Origin: Chthoniobacterales bacterium
Lineage (GTDB): Bacteria; Verrucomicrobiota; Verrucomicrobiia; Chthoniobacterales; UBA10450
Direction: 5' to 3'
Length of the DNA stretch: 64,000 nucleotides
NCBI GenBank assembly: GCA_035274845.1
Contig: DATENU010000009.1
Location: 124,001 to 188,000, forward strand
The notes under the pieces are model-generated. The model made no database searches. It was not told the DNA's origin and saw only the letters and a list, made by a program, of their open reading frames with translations. Positions 41,238 to 48,300 of the stretch are shown piece after piece. The position numbers were made by a program, and so were the translations under genes. Every line of letters starts with the position of its first letter. Position 1 is the stretch's first letter.

Positions 41238-42398
41238 TTAGCGATCTACTTCTCCCATGACGATATCGACGCTGCCAAGAATAACCATCACGTCCGCGAC
41301 GGTGTGGCCGAGACACATGTCCTCGAGCACGGTCAGGTTGATGAAGCTCGGTGGGCGGACGCGGTAGCGGTAGGGATTTGGGGTTCCGTCGCTAATTAAA
41401 TAAAAGCCGAGCTCGCCTTTGGGCCCCTCGATCCGCCCATAGGCCTCGCCGACCGGCGGACGGAAAGCGCGCACTTTTACCTTCGGATTCATGATTGGAC
41501 CTTCCGGGATCTGCGCAAACGCCTGGTTGAGAATGCCGATGCTTTCGCGCATTTCGAGCGCGCGCATCATCAGGCGATCGTAGCAATCCCCATGGTCGCC
41601 CAGCGGCACCCGGAATTTGAAGCGCGGATAGAGCCCGTAGCCGTCCACTTTGCGCAGGTCGTAATTAACCCCGCTCGCCCGCAGCATCGGTCCGGTGATC
41701 CCGGCGCTGATCGCCAGGTCGGCCGAAAGTTTGCCAATCTCCTGGGTGCGCGCGACCACGATCTCGTTCGAGACAATCAATTCTTCGAACTCATCGAGAA
41801 ACCGCGGAAAGGCGTCGACGATCTTCTTCGCCCGGGCCAGCCAATCAGCTCCGGCGTCAACCCGGCACCCGCCGAAGCGCATGTAGTCGCACATCATCCG
41901 CGAGCCGGAGAGCGATTCGAACAGGTCGAGAATTTTCTCCCGCTCGCGGAACGCGTACATGAGCGGCGTGCCCCAGGCGCCCATGTCGCTGAGAAGAAAG
42001 CCGAGCAGAGAGGCGTGGTTTTGCAGCCGGGTCAGTTCCGCCAGGATGATCCGCAGGTATTCGGCGCGTTCGGGCACTTCGATTCCGGCGAGTTTCTCGA
42101 CGCTGAGCGCGTAGGCCCAGTTGTTGGTCATCGAGCAAAAATAATCGAGCCGGTCCGTGTATGGCATCGAGCCGAGATAGCTCGTGTTTTCGCCGATCTT
42201 TTCATGGTTTCGATGCAAATAACCAAAGACCGGTTTCAGTTTGCGAACGACCTCACCATCAAGCGCGACGTTCATCCGGAAAACGCCGTGGGTGGAGGGA
42301 TGTTGCGGCCCCATCGAGATCTCCATCAGGTCGCCCTCGATGCGGCTCGTCATCGGCGGCGGCGCTTCTTCCAGTTCGTGATATCCCGTCGAGCTCAT
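41238..42398 (-). CDS. nuoD: NADH-quinone oxidoreductase subunit D (49-kDa)
   Basis: This 386-residue protein has the hallmark segments MGPQHPSTHGVFR, GYLHRNHEKIGEN, YTDRLDYF and GDHGDCYDRLMMR, and it ends SVDIVMGEVDR. It forms the quinone cavity with NuoB. The ATG at 42398 has GGGGAA upstream. An alternative GTG at 42416 would overlap the nuoC stop as GTGA and add six residues. It lies in nuoABCDI order. Confidence 0.95.
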   Translation of the reverse strand: MSSTGYHELEEAPPPMTSRIEGDLMEISMGPQHPSTHGVFRMNVALDGEVVRKLKPVFGYLHRNHEKIGENTSYLGSMPYTDRLDYFCSMTNNWAYALSVEKLAGIEVPERAEYLRIILAELTRLQNHASLLGFLLSDMGAWGTPLMYAFREREKILDLFESLSGSRMMCDYMRFGGCRVDAGADWLARAKKIVDAFPRFLDEFEELIVSNEIVVARTQEIGKLSADLAISAGITGPMLRASGVNYDLRKVDGYGLYPRFKFRVPLGDHGDCYDRLMMRALEMRESIGILNQAFAQIPEGPIMNPKVKVRAFRPPVGEAYGRIEGPKGELGFYLISDGTPNPYRYRVRPPSFINLTVLEDMCLGHTVADVMVILGSVDIVMGEVDR

Positions 42399-42412
42399 CC
42401 TTGATTCCCCAT

Positions 42413-43090
42413 TCACTGATCACCACTCACGCCGGCGCGGAGCGCCTCCGCCCCATCCAATTGCGGCCGCGGCGAATAATGCTCCTTCGCTTTCTCCAGC
42501 ACTTCGTCGTGCGGCGTCGGCTCGTACTCGTAGTCGTCCGGCTCCCGGAAATCTTTCCGCATCGGGAAGTCTTCGAACTCGTCCCACATCAAAATGCGCC
42601 GGAGATCGGGATGGCCGTCGAACCTGATCCCGTAGAGATCGAAGATCTCCCGCTCCTGGAATTCTGCGCTTCGCCAGACTGAGGTCAGCGACGGCAACTG
42701 CGCGCCGGCGTCTCGATCGGGAGTCCGCAGGCGGATAATCAACGGTCCGTGTTTCAGCGTAACCGAGAAAAGGTGATAAACCGCCTCGAGATAACCGGGA
42801 AAGAATTCTTTCTGCGTCTCCTCGACTTCCTTTTCCGCGCCCTCGACGATTTTTTTGACCTTCACCTTCTTCGTCACCTTGCGATCCAGCCAGTCGACGC
42901 CGGTTACGTTTGAGCAGTGATCCAGCTTCAGCGCCGGATCGTCCCGAAGGAATTCGGCCACGGCCAGGGCATGTTCGCGATCGAGAAGCAGCGATGACTG
43001 GATCGCAACGGCCGCGTTAGGAACGATCTCGATTTTCGCCCCCGGCACCGCCGCTTCCGCGCGCGCCTTGATCTCCTCCAGCGTTTCCAT
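42413..43090 (-). CDS. nuoC: NADH-quinone oxidoreductase subunit C (30-kDa)
   Basis: This 225-residue protein has the NuoC signature ERE-IFDLYGIRFDGHPDLRRILM and DFPMRKDF near the C-terminus. The N-terminal domain shows LDHCSNVTGVDWLD. A charged insertion (KVTKKVKVKKIVEGAEKEVEETQKEF, residues ~74-100) interrupts the domain before FFPGYLEAVYHLFS. It is preceded by an inverted-repeat element that fills the whole nuoB-nuoC gap. It is a separate polypeptide, not fused to NuoD. Confidence 0.93.
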   Translation of the reverse strand: METLEEIKARAEAAVPGAKIEIVPNAAVAIQSSLLLDREHALAVAEFLRDDPALKLDHCSNVTGVDWLDRKVTKKVKVKKIVEGAEKEVEETQKEFFPGYLEAVYHLFSVTLKHGPLIIRLRTPDRDAGAQLPSLTSVWRSAEFQEREIFDLYGIRFDGHPDLRRILMWDEFEDFPMRKDFREPDDYEYEPTPHDEVLEKAKEHYSPRPQLDGAEALRAGVSGDQ

Positions 43091-43180
43091 AGGTGGATCG
43101 CGCGCTACGCCGCGCGATCTGTGTGAGTGGGTTGCATTGCTTTCATTGCGTCATCGAGCGCGGAGCGCTCGATCCACCTA
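43090..43180. repeat. MITE/REP-like element with 11-bp terminal inverted repeats between nuoB and nuoC
   Basis: The termini TAGGTGGATCG (43090-43100) and CGATCCACCTA (43170-43180) are perfect inverted repeats. Internal GC-rich arms (CGCGCTACGCCGCGCGATC and GAGCGCGGAGCGCTC) can also fold. The element fills the nuoB-nuoC intergenic space. Its last three bases form the nuoB stop codon (TAG on the minus strand), and its first base is the A of the nuoC ATG. Confidence 0.7.
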
Positions 43181-43801
43181 GGCACGTTCCAATTTCGGCG
43201 GACGAAAAATATCCGGATTATTCGGCGGTTCGAGATCGTGCGCGCCGAAATCAGGGACTGGGAATTCGCTCGGCTGCGCGCGATTGAGATGCGGAGCCTT
43301 GTTCTTTCCGGTCAGCTCCTGCTCCTTGATCTTGCGCTGCAGTTCCATGAAGGCGTGCAGCAATGCTTCTGGCCGCGGCGGGCAACCCGGAATGTAAACG
43401 TCGACTGGAATGTAGCGGTCGATTCCTTTCAGAACGTTATAACCCTGCTTGAACGGCCCGCCCGAAATCGCGCACGCGCCCATCGAGATGACGTATTTCG
43501 GGTCCGGCATCTGGTTGTAGAGCCGCACGATCTGAGGCGCCATTTTCTTGGTCACGGTGCCGGCCACGATCATGAGATCGGCCTGGCGCGGCGAAGGCCG
43601 AAAAACTTCTCCGCCAAAGCGCGCCAGGTCGTACCGGGACGCCGCCGTCGCAATCATCTCAATCGCGCAACAGGCCAGGCCGAACTGGAGCGGCCAGATC
43701 GAATTGCGCCGGCCCCAATTGTAAAGTTCCTGGGTCGAAGTCACCCAGACGCCGCGTTTCTGCAGCTCGCTCCGAAGTCCCTCGTCGATCCCTTCGCTCA
43801 T
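43178..43801 (-). CDS. nuoB: NADH-quinone oxidoreductase subunit B (PSST)
   Basis: This 207-residue protein contains the N2 cluster cysteines in [29 protein letters not shown] and [11 protein letters not shown], all present. The C-terminal ~40 residues ([14 protein letters not shown]...) are an extension ending at a stop codon provided by the adjacent inverted-repeat element. The start overlaps the nuoA stop (ATGA). Confidence 0.95.
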   Translation of the reverse strand: MSEGIDEGLRSELQKRGVWVTSTQELYNWGRRNSIWPLQFGLACCAIEMIATAASRYDLARFGGEVFRPSPRQADLMIVAGTVTKKMAPQIVRLYNQMPDPKYVISMGACAISGGPFKQGYNVLKGIDRYIPVDVYIPGCPPRPEALLHAFMELQRKIKEQELTGKNKAPHLNRAQPSEFPVPDFGAHDLEPPNNPDIFRPPKLERA

Positions 43802-44187
43802 GCTGCCTTTCTAATCCGCGCCCAATCCAGGCAGCCTTTGCTCCACGCCCAAACGAGTCCTTCCAAAAGGAGGAGCAGGAAAACCAGGATCGCGACGAAC
43901 GCTCCGAACGGCAATCCCGTGAACGCCACCGCGAAAGGAACGAGGAACACCGCTTCCACGTCGAAGATCAGGAAGATGATGCAGTAGAGATAATACTGCG
44001 ATTGAAACTGGATCTGCGATTCGCCGATCGATTCCATCCCGCATTCATAAGTCGCGTTCTTTTGCGGCCCCGGTTTCGGCGGCTGGAGAAACCGCCTCCA
44101 AACCCACGCCAGCGCCAGCGGCATCAACGGAAAAACGAGCGCGACCCCGGCGAAGATGGCGAGAAACAGATAGGGATCGGTCTTCAT
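43798..44187 (-). CDS. nuoA: NADH-quinone oxidoreductase subunit A
   Basis: This 129-residue membrane protein has three TM helices and the family motifs [19 protein letters not shown] and [14 protein letters not shown]. It is the first gene of the minus-strand complex I operon, and its promoter must lie in the 157-base gap before the small gene at 44345. It joins the membrane arm to the quinone module. Confidence 0.93.
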   Translation of the reverse strand: MKTDPYLFLAIFAGVALVFPLMPLALAWVWRRFLQPPKPGPQKNATYECGMESIGESQIQFQSQYYLYCIIFLIFDVEAVFLVPFAVAFTGLPFGAFVAILVFLLLLLEGLVWAWSKGCLDWARIRKAA

Positions 44188-44344
44188 GCTCGGCTAACTA
44201 TTACACGTACCTTGCCGCGTCAGACCCATTCTGTCAGTCATTCTTTGTGGATCAAAACGAAGACTGCACCACTCGTCAATCCACTCCGTCCCCAGCTGCG
44301 TGATTTGTCTTCGGAAAAAGCCTCGCTTCGCCTATGCTTTGAGG

Positions 44345-44521
44345 GTGGAGAAAAAAGTCCGAAAGTTTGCCACCTTCGCGGAAGCCGAGAAGGCGGACCG
44401 CGATTATTACAAGAAACTGACGGGCAACGAACGCCTGAAAATCTGCGTCGAGCTTTCGAGCCATGATCCTGAGCAGCGACTTGAGAGAGTTTCTCGAATT
44501 GTTAAACGCCCGAGGCGTTGA
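44345..44521 (+). CDS. Small partner protein of the nucleotidyltransferase
   Basis: A 58-residue basic/acidic protein begins at a GTG (VEKKVRKFATFAEAEKADRDYY); a GTG at 44300 would add 15 residues. The segment KLTGNERLKICVELS and the end QRLERVSRIVKRP match small proteins often found directly before DUF6036-type nucleotidyltransferases. It overlaps the next gene by 59 bases in another frame. The pair is arranged like a toxin-antitoxin unit. Confidence 0.6.
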   Translation: MEKKVRKFATFAEAEKADRDYYKKLTGNERLKICVELSSHDPEQRLERVSRIVKRPRR

Positions 44522-44903
44522 GTATCTCGTGGTCGGGGCGCATTGCCTGGCGTTCCACAGTCGCCCTCGCAACACCGGAGATCTGGATGTCTTGGTTCGT
44601 CCCTCAAAAAGCAACGCCGCGGCCTTGGTCGAATTGTTCCGTGAATTCGGTTTCGCCGGGTCAAAATTCACCCCGGTTGATTTTGCCGAAGGTGACCAGG
44701 TGATTCAACTTGGCCAGCCTCCGAGTCGCATCGACGTATTGACCAGTTTGAGCGGCGTTAGCAGTGACGACGCCTTTGGAGATAAGATTGCGGCCGAGAT
44801 TGATGGAATTCCGGTTTTCCTCCTGAGCAAGCAGCATCTCATTCAGAACCAGCGCGCGGTTGGCCGCCCGCAGGATCTTGCCGACCTGGCCGATTTGGAG
44901 TAG
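44463..44903 (+). CDS. Nucleotidyltransferase-fold protein (DUF6036-like)
   Basis: This 146-residue protein has the minimal nucleotidyltransferase pattern: VEYLVVGAHCLAFHSRPRNTGDLDVLV (the GDLDV acidic pair), then IDVLTSLSGV, and a helical tail with KQHLIQNQRAVGRPQDLADL. Similar proteins occur as AbiEii/MNT-like toxins or as house-cleaning transferases. It is paired with the small overlapping upstream gene and placed between the two divergent halves of the complex I locus. Confidence 0.7.
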   Translation: MILSSDLREFLELLNARGVEYLVVGAHCLAFHSRPRNTGDLDVLVRPSKSNAAALVELFREFGFAGSKFTPVDFAEGDQVIQLGQPPSRIDVLTSLSGVSSDDAFGDKIAAEIDGIPVFLLSKQHLIQNQRAVGRPQDLADLADLE

Positions 44904-44963
44904 CCGCTTCGGCAGCGCATTCGGTCTTGCCTAAGTAATCGCTCACCGCTTTCCTTCACAGCG

Positions 44964-46160
44964 ATGAGCGCCAGTTCCGTCGATCAGGCTTTTGTTTCGC
45001 TAAAGAGCTGGCTGCTCTCGTTCGGGTTCATTTCTTCGGCGCCGGAATGGGTCCAGGCGATTGCGTCGAGCCTGATCAACATCTCCGCCGTGCTTGGCGT
45101 GTTCATGACGCTCTTCGCGTTGATCTCGGTGTTGGAGCGAAAAATTTTGGGGCGAATCCAGAACCGGTACGGGCCCAATCGGGTCGGGCCATTCGGACTC
45201 TTCCAGCCCGTGGCTGACGGCATCAAGCTCCTGATCAAGGAAGACATCGTTCCAGATCGCGCGGACAAGGTCGTCCATTTCCTCGCCCCCATTATGATGG
45301 CCGCGCCCGCCATTCTCGCGCTCGGCGTGATTCCCTATGGCCGGAACATGACCGCGTTCTCGATCGACGGCGGGATTCTGTTTTTCTTCGCGGTCGGCTC
45401 TGCCACGGAGCTGGCGGTGTTCATGGCGGGCTGGGGGAGCAACAACAAGTTCTCGATGCTTGGCGCCATGCGGGCGATTGCCCAAATGGTCAGCTACGAA
45501 TTGCCGCTCATCATTACCGTGCTGCCGGTGGTGATGATCGTCGGCGCGCTTTCCGCCGACGCGACCGTCGCGGCCCAGGCCGGGTATGCCTACGGCTTCA
45601 TTCCGCGCTGGTTTGTCTTCACGCCGTGGGGCGCCGCGGCTTTTCTTCTTTTCTTCGTTTCGGGGCTGGTGGAATCGAATCGAACGCCGTTCGACGTGCC
45701 GGAAGGTGAATCGGAAATCGTCGCCGGCCACATGACCGAATACTCCGGCTTCAAGTACGCCATCTTTTTCCTCGCGGAATATTTTGGCATGTTCGCGGTC
45801 AGCGGCCTGGCGGTGACGCTCTTTCTCGGTGGTTGGCATGCGCCGCTGCCGTTCCTTGAGTTCGTCCCTTCCTACGTCTGGTTCTTCGCCAAGCTTTCGG
45901 TGCTGCTCTTCGTTTTCGTCTGGATCCGCGGAACCCTGCCCCGCATGCGCGTGGATCACGTCATGAATTTCGCCTGGAAATTCATGATGCCGATGGCGTT
46001 TACCTGCATCGTGGCGGCGGCGGCCTGGCATTATCAGCGGGAAAGCTTCCTGCGCTGGGTTTGGTCGCTCGGGATTTTGCTGGTGGTTTACCTGGCGCTC
46101 TCCCGTTTTCTCCGGACCGGGAAGAATCTCAGCACGCGCACCTATCGTTTCGCCGAATGA
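44964..46160 (+). CDS. nuoH: NADH-quinone oxidoreductase subunit H
   Basis: This 398-residue membrane subunit has the NuoH signatures SVLERKILGRIQNRYGPNRVGPFGLFQPVADGIKLL, MVSYELPL, RTPFDVPEGESEIVAG and WIRGTLPRMRVDHVM (here quoted only as motif regions at about residues 55-90, 170-178, 232-247 and 320-334). It forms the quinone entry and the E-channel. It is the first gene of the plus-strand complex I operon and overlaps nuoJ (ATGA). Confidence 0.95.
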   Translation: MSASSVDQAFVSLKSWLLSFGFISSAPEWVQAIASSLINISAVLGVFMTLFALISVLERKILGRIQNRYGPNRVGPFGLFQPVADGIKLLIKEDIVPDRADKVVHFLAPIMMAAPAILALGVIPYGRNMTAFSIDGGILFFFAVGSATELAVFMAGWGSNNKFSMLGAMRAIAQMVSYELPLIITVLPVVMIVGALSADATVAAQAGYAYGFIPRWFVFTPWGAAAFLLFFVSGLVESNRTPFDVPEGESEIVAGHMTEYSGFKYAIFFLAEYFGMFAVSGLAVTLFLGGWHAPLPFLEFVPSYVWFFAKLSVLLFVFVWIRGTLPRMRVDHVMNFAWKFMMPMAFTCIVAAAAWHYQRESFLRWVWSLGILLVVYLALSRFLRTGKNLSTRTYRFAE

Positions 46161-46639
46161 GCGCCGCCGCTTTCATTTTCATCGCGATCTTCACCCTTTC
46201 GGGCGCGTTGGCCGCGGCCTGTTTGCGCAAGCTGATCCACGCCGCCCTTTGCCTCGTCGCGGCGTTCCTCGGCCTGGCTCTCTTTTATTTCCTGCTCGGC
46301 GCGGAATTCGTGGGGCTGGTGCAGGTCTTCGTGTATGTCGGCGCCGTCGCGGTCCTGGTCGTTTTCACGATCCTGCTCACCCGGCGCGAAGAAGAGAACA
46401 CCGGCGGTTTTAACTGGGGCGGCGCGCTGGTCGCGCTCGCGGTGTTTGCCGGTTTGATCTGGACGATTTTCAAGACGCCCGCCACTTCTGTGGCCGCGCC
46501 CGCGATCGAACCGCTCACCGTGAAACAAATCGGTGAAGCGCTCATGACCAGCTACGTCTGGCCGCTCCAATGCGTCGGCCTGTTGCTCACCGCCGCTTTA
46601 ATCGGAGCGCTCGTTCTCGTCATGGAGGAAAAGCGATGA
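46157..46639 (+). CDS. nuoJ: NADH-quinone oxidoreductase subunit J
   Basis: This 160-residue protein with five TM helices starts at the ATG overlapping the nuoH stop. The conserved TM3 segment LVQVFVYVGAVAVLVVF, which contains the pi-bulge tyrosine region, is present. It overlaps nuoK by ATGA. Confidence 0.92.
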   Translation: MSAAAFIFIAIFTLSGALAAACLRKLIHAALCLVAAFLGLALFYFLLGAEFVGLVQVFVYVGAVAVLVVFTILLTRREEENTGGFNWGGALVALAVFAGLIWTIFKTPATSVAAPAIEPLTVKQIGEALMTSYVWPLQCVGLLLTAALIGALVLVMEEKR

Positions 46640-46950
46640 CGCCCACTCTCCAACTCTGTCTTGTTATCTCCGCCGCGTTGTTCTCAATCGGCCTCCTCGC
46701 CGCGCTCAGCCGCAAACACGCCATTTTCATCCTCATCGGGATCGAGCTCATGCTCGCGGCGGCGAATTTGAATTTCATCGCCTTCTGGCGGTTCGGCCCC
46801 GAACCGCAAAACCCGACCGGCGTGATGGTCGCCATCTTTTCGATTGCGATTGCCGCGGCCGAAGCCGCCGTCGGCCTCGCGCTGGTTATCGCCGTTTACC
46901 GGCATTACCGAACCACCAACGTACACAAGCTGAATTCGATGAGGGGATAA
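46636..46950 (+). CDS. nuoK: NADH-quinone oxidoreductase subunit K
   Basis: This 104-residue protein has three TM helices. The conserved glutamates lie in IFILIGIELMLAAANLNF and SIAIAAAEAAVGLALVIA, the two proton-path carboxylates of NuoK. The start overlaps nuoJ. Three bases after its stop the AAA+ ATPase gene begins. Confidence 0.93.
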   Translation: MTPTLQLCLVISAALFSIGLLAALSRKHAIFILIGIELMLAAANLNFIAFWRFGPEPQNPTGVMVAIFSIAIAAAEAAVGLALVIAVYRHYRTTNVHKLNSMRG

Positions 46951-46953
46951 TCC

Positions 46954-48300
46954 GTGACGAAAAAACGCAAGACGACCGGCATCTCCACGCGTTCAGCTCT
47001 CCAGAAACATTTCGGGAGCCTGGCTTTGGAGAATTTGGTTACCGCCACTCGTACCTTCCCCGCCACCGCTCGAGTCGATTTACAACAAGCGTTGAATCGG
47101 GTTTTTGACCAATCCTATCAGGCGGACTTGATCGGGGTTCACTCTCAGTACGTCCATGAGACGCTCACCGTTCCTCACCTCTTGCAGGATGAAAACTATC
47201 CGGTCCTGATAGGGCCGCTCCAGCACAATGAAATAGATATCGGCGACGTCCTTCCCACGCGCTGCCTGAAACAGGGACTATGGCTGGCGTCGAATCAGGA
47301 GACTCGTTTCGCCGCATTGCTTACCCCGGCGGAACGCTTCGGTCGCAGTGAAGGAATGCACGTCGAGATCGCCGTGCCCCCGGGCGAGGAGGGCCTGCAA
47401 CTGTCCCGTACCTTCCTTGATCGGGTGGAGAAGCTGGTCAATGAAGCCGGGTCTTACCGGGGCAAGGTCATCTCGCTCGAAGCCACGGGCTCGTACTCGG
47501 GCAAGGCCGGGAGCGTCAAGGTCCATAGGCTGCGTTCCGTCAAGCGTAATGAAGTTATCTTGCCGGAAAAAACGCTCAAACTTCTCGAACGCAATGTTAC
47601 CGAATTCATTTCCCAACGCGAACGGTTGCGAAGTTTGGGCATGGCGATCAAAAAAGGCCTCCTCTTCTACGGACCCCCGGGCACGGGGAAAACTCACACG
47701 ATTCACTACCTGGCAAGCCAGCTGGCAAACCACACCACCTTATTAATCACGGCCGAGCAAGTCGGCTTGCTGGACGAATACTTTCAGCTCGCGCGTTTCC
47801 TCCAGCCCGCCATGGTCGTGATCGAAGATGTTGATCTCATTGCGCGCGCACGCGAAGAGATGCGCAGTGCCTGCGAAGAGAGCCTGCTCAATCGATTGTT
47901 AAATGAGATGGACGGATTGCGAGAGGATGCTGCCGTCCTATTCGTCCTAACCACAAATCGCCCAGACCAGCTTGAAGCCGCCCTCGCCTCGCGCCCAGGG
48001 CGTATCGACCAGGCAATCGAATTCCCACTCCCCGATGAAGCCGGTCGCCGGAAACTGATCCAGCTTTACTCCTATGGTTTGAGCGTCCCGAATGACGTCG
48101 CGGAAGCGATCGTGCAAAAGACAACAAAAGCGAGCGCGGCTTTTATCAAGGAACTGATGCGGCGGTGCGCGCAGTATCTATTGCAAAGCGGACACGACGG
48201 CGGTCTCTCTTCCGACCAGATGGAAGCAGCGTTAGATGAAATGCTCTTTAGCGGCGGAAGCTTGAACGTGAAACTCCTGGGCGGAGCAATAGAAAATTGA
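46954..48300 (+). CDS. AAA+ ATPase embedded in the complex I operon
   Basis: This is a 448-residue protein from a GTG start. The first ~230 residues belong to no recognised family. The AAA+ core has Walker A GPPGTGKT (240-247), Walker B VVIEDVD (Glu291) and sensor 1 in TTNRPD. Arginine fingers Arg347 and Arg350 are in ASRPGRID, in the FtsH/Cdc48-like second-region-of-homology style. There is no HExxH protease domain and no TM helix, so it is a soluble remodelling ATPase. It starts 3 bases after nuoK, and its stop overlaps the TTG start of nuoL, so it is translated with complex I. A role in assembly or turnover of complex I is possible; insertion of an unrelated gene is the alternative. Confidence 0.85.
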   Translation: MTKKRKTTGISTRSALQKHFGSLALENLVTATRTFPATARVDLQQALNRVFDQSYQADLIGVHSQYVHETLTVPHLLQDENYPVLIGPLQHNEIDIGDVLPTRCLKQGLWLASNQETRFAALLTPAERFGRSEGMHVEIAVPPGEEGLQLSRTFLDRVEKLVNEAGSYRGKVISLEATGSYSGKAGSVKVHRLRSVKRNEVILPEKTLKLLERNVTEFISQRERLRSLGMAIKKGLLFYGPPGTGKTHTIHYLASQLANHTTLLITAEQVGLLDEYFQLARFLQPAMVVIEDVDLIARAREEMRSACEESLLNRLLNEMDGLREDAAVLFVLTTNRPDQLEAALASRPGRIDQAIEFPLPDEAGRRKLIQLYSYGLSVPNDVAEAIVQKTTKASAAFIKELMRRCAQYLLQSGHDGGLSSDQMEAALDEMLFSGGSLNVKLLGGAIEN

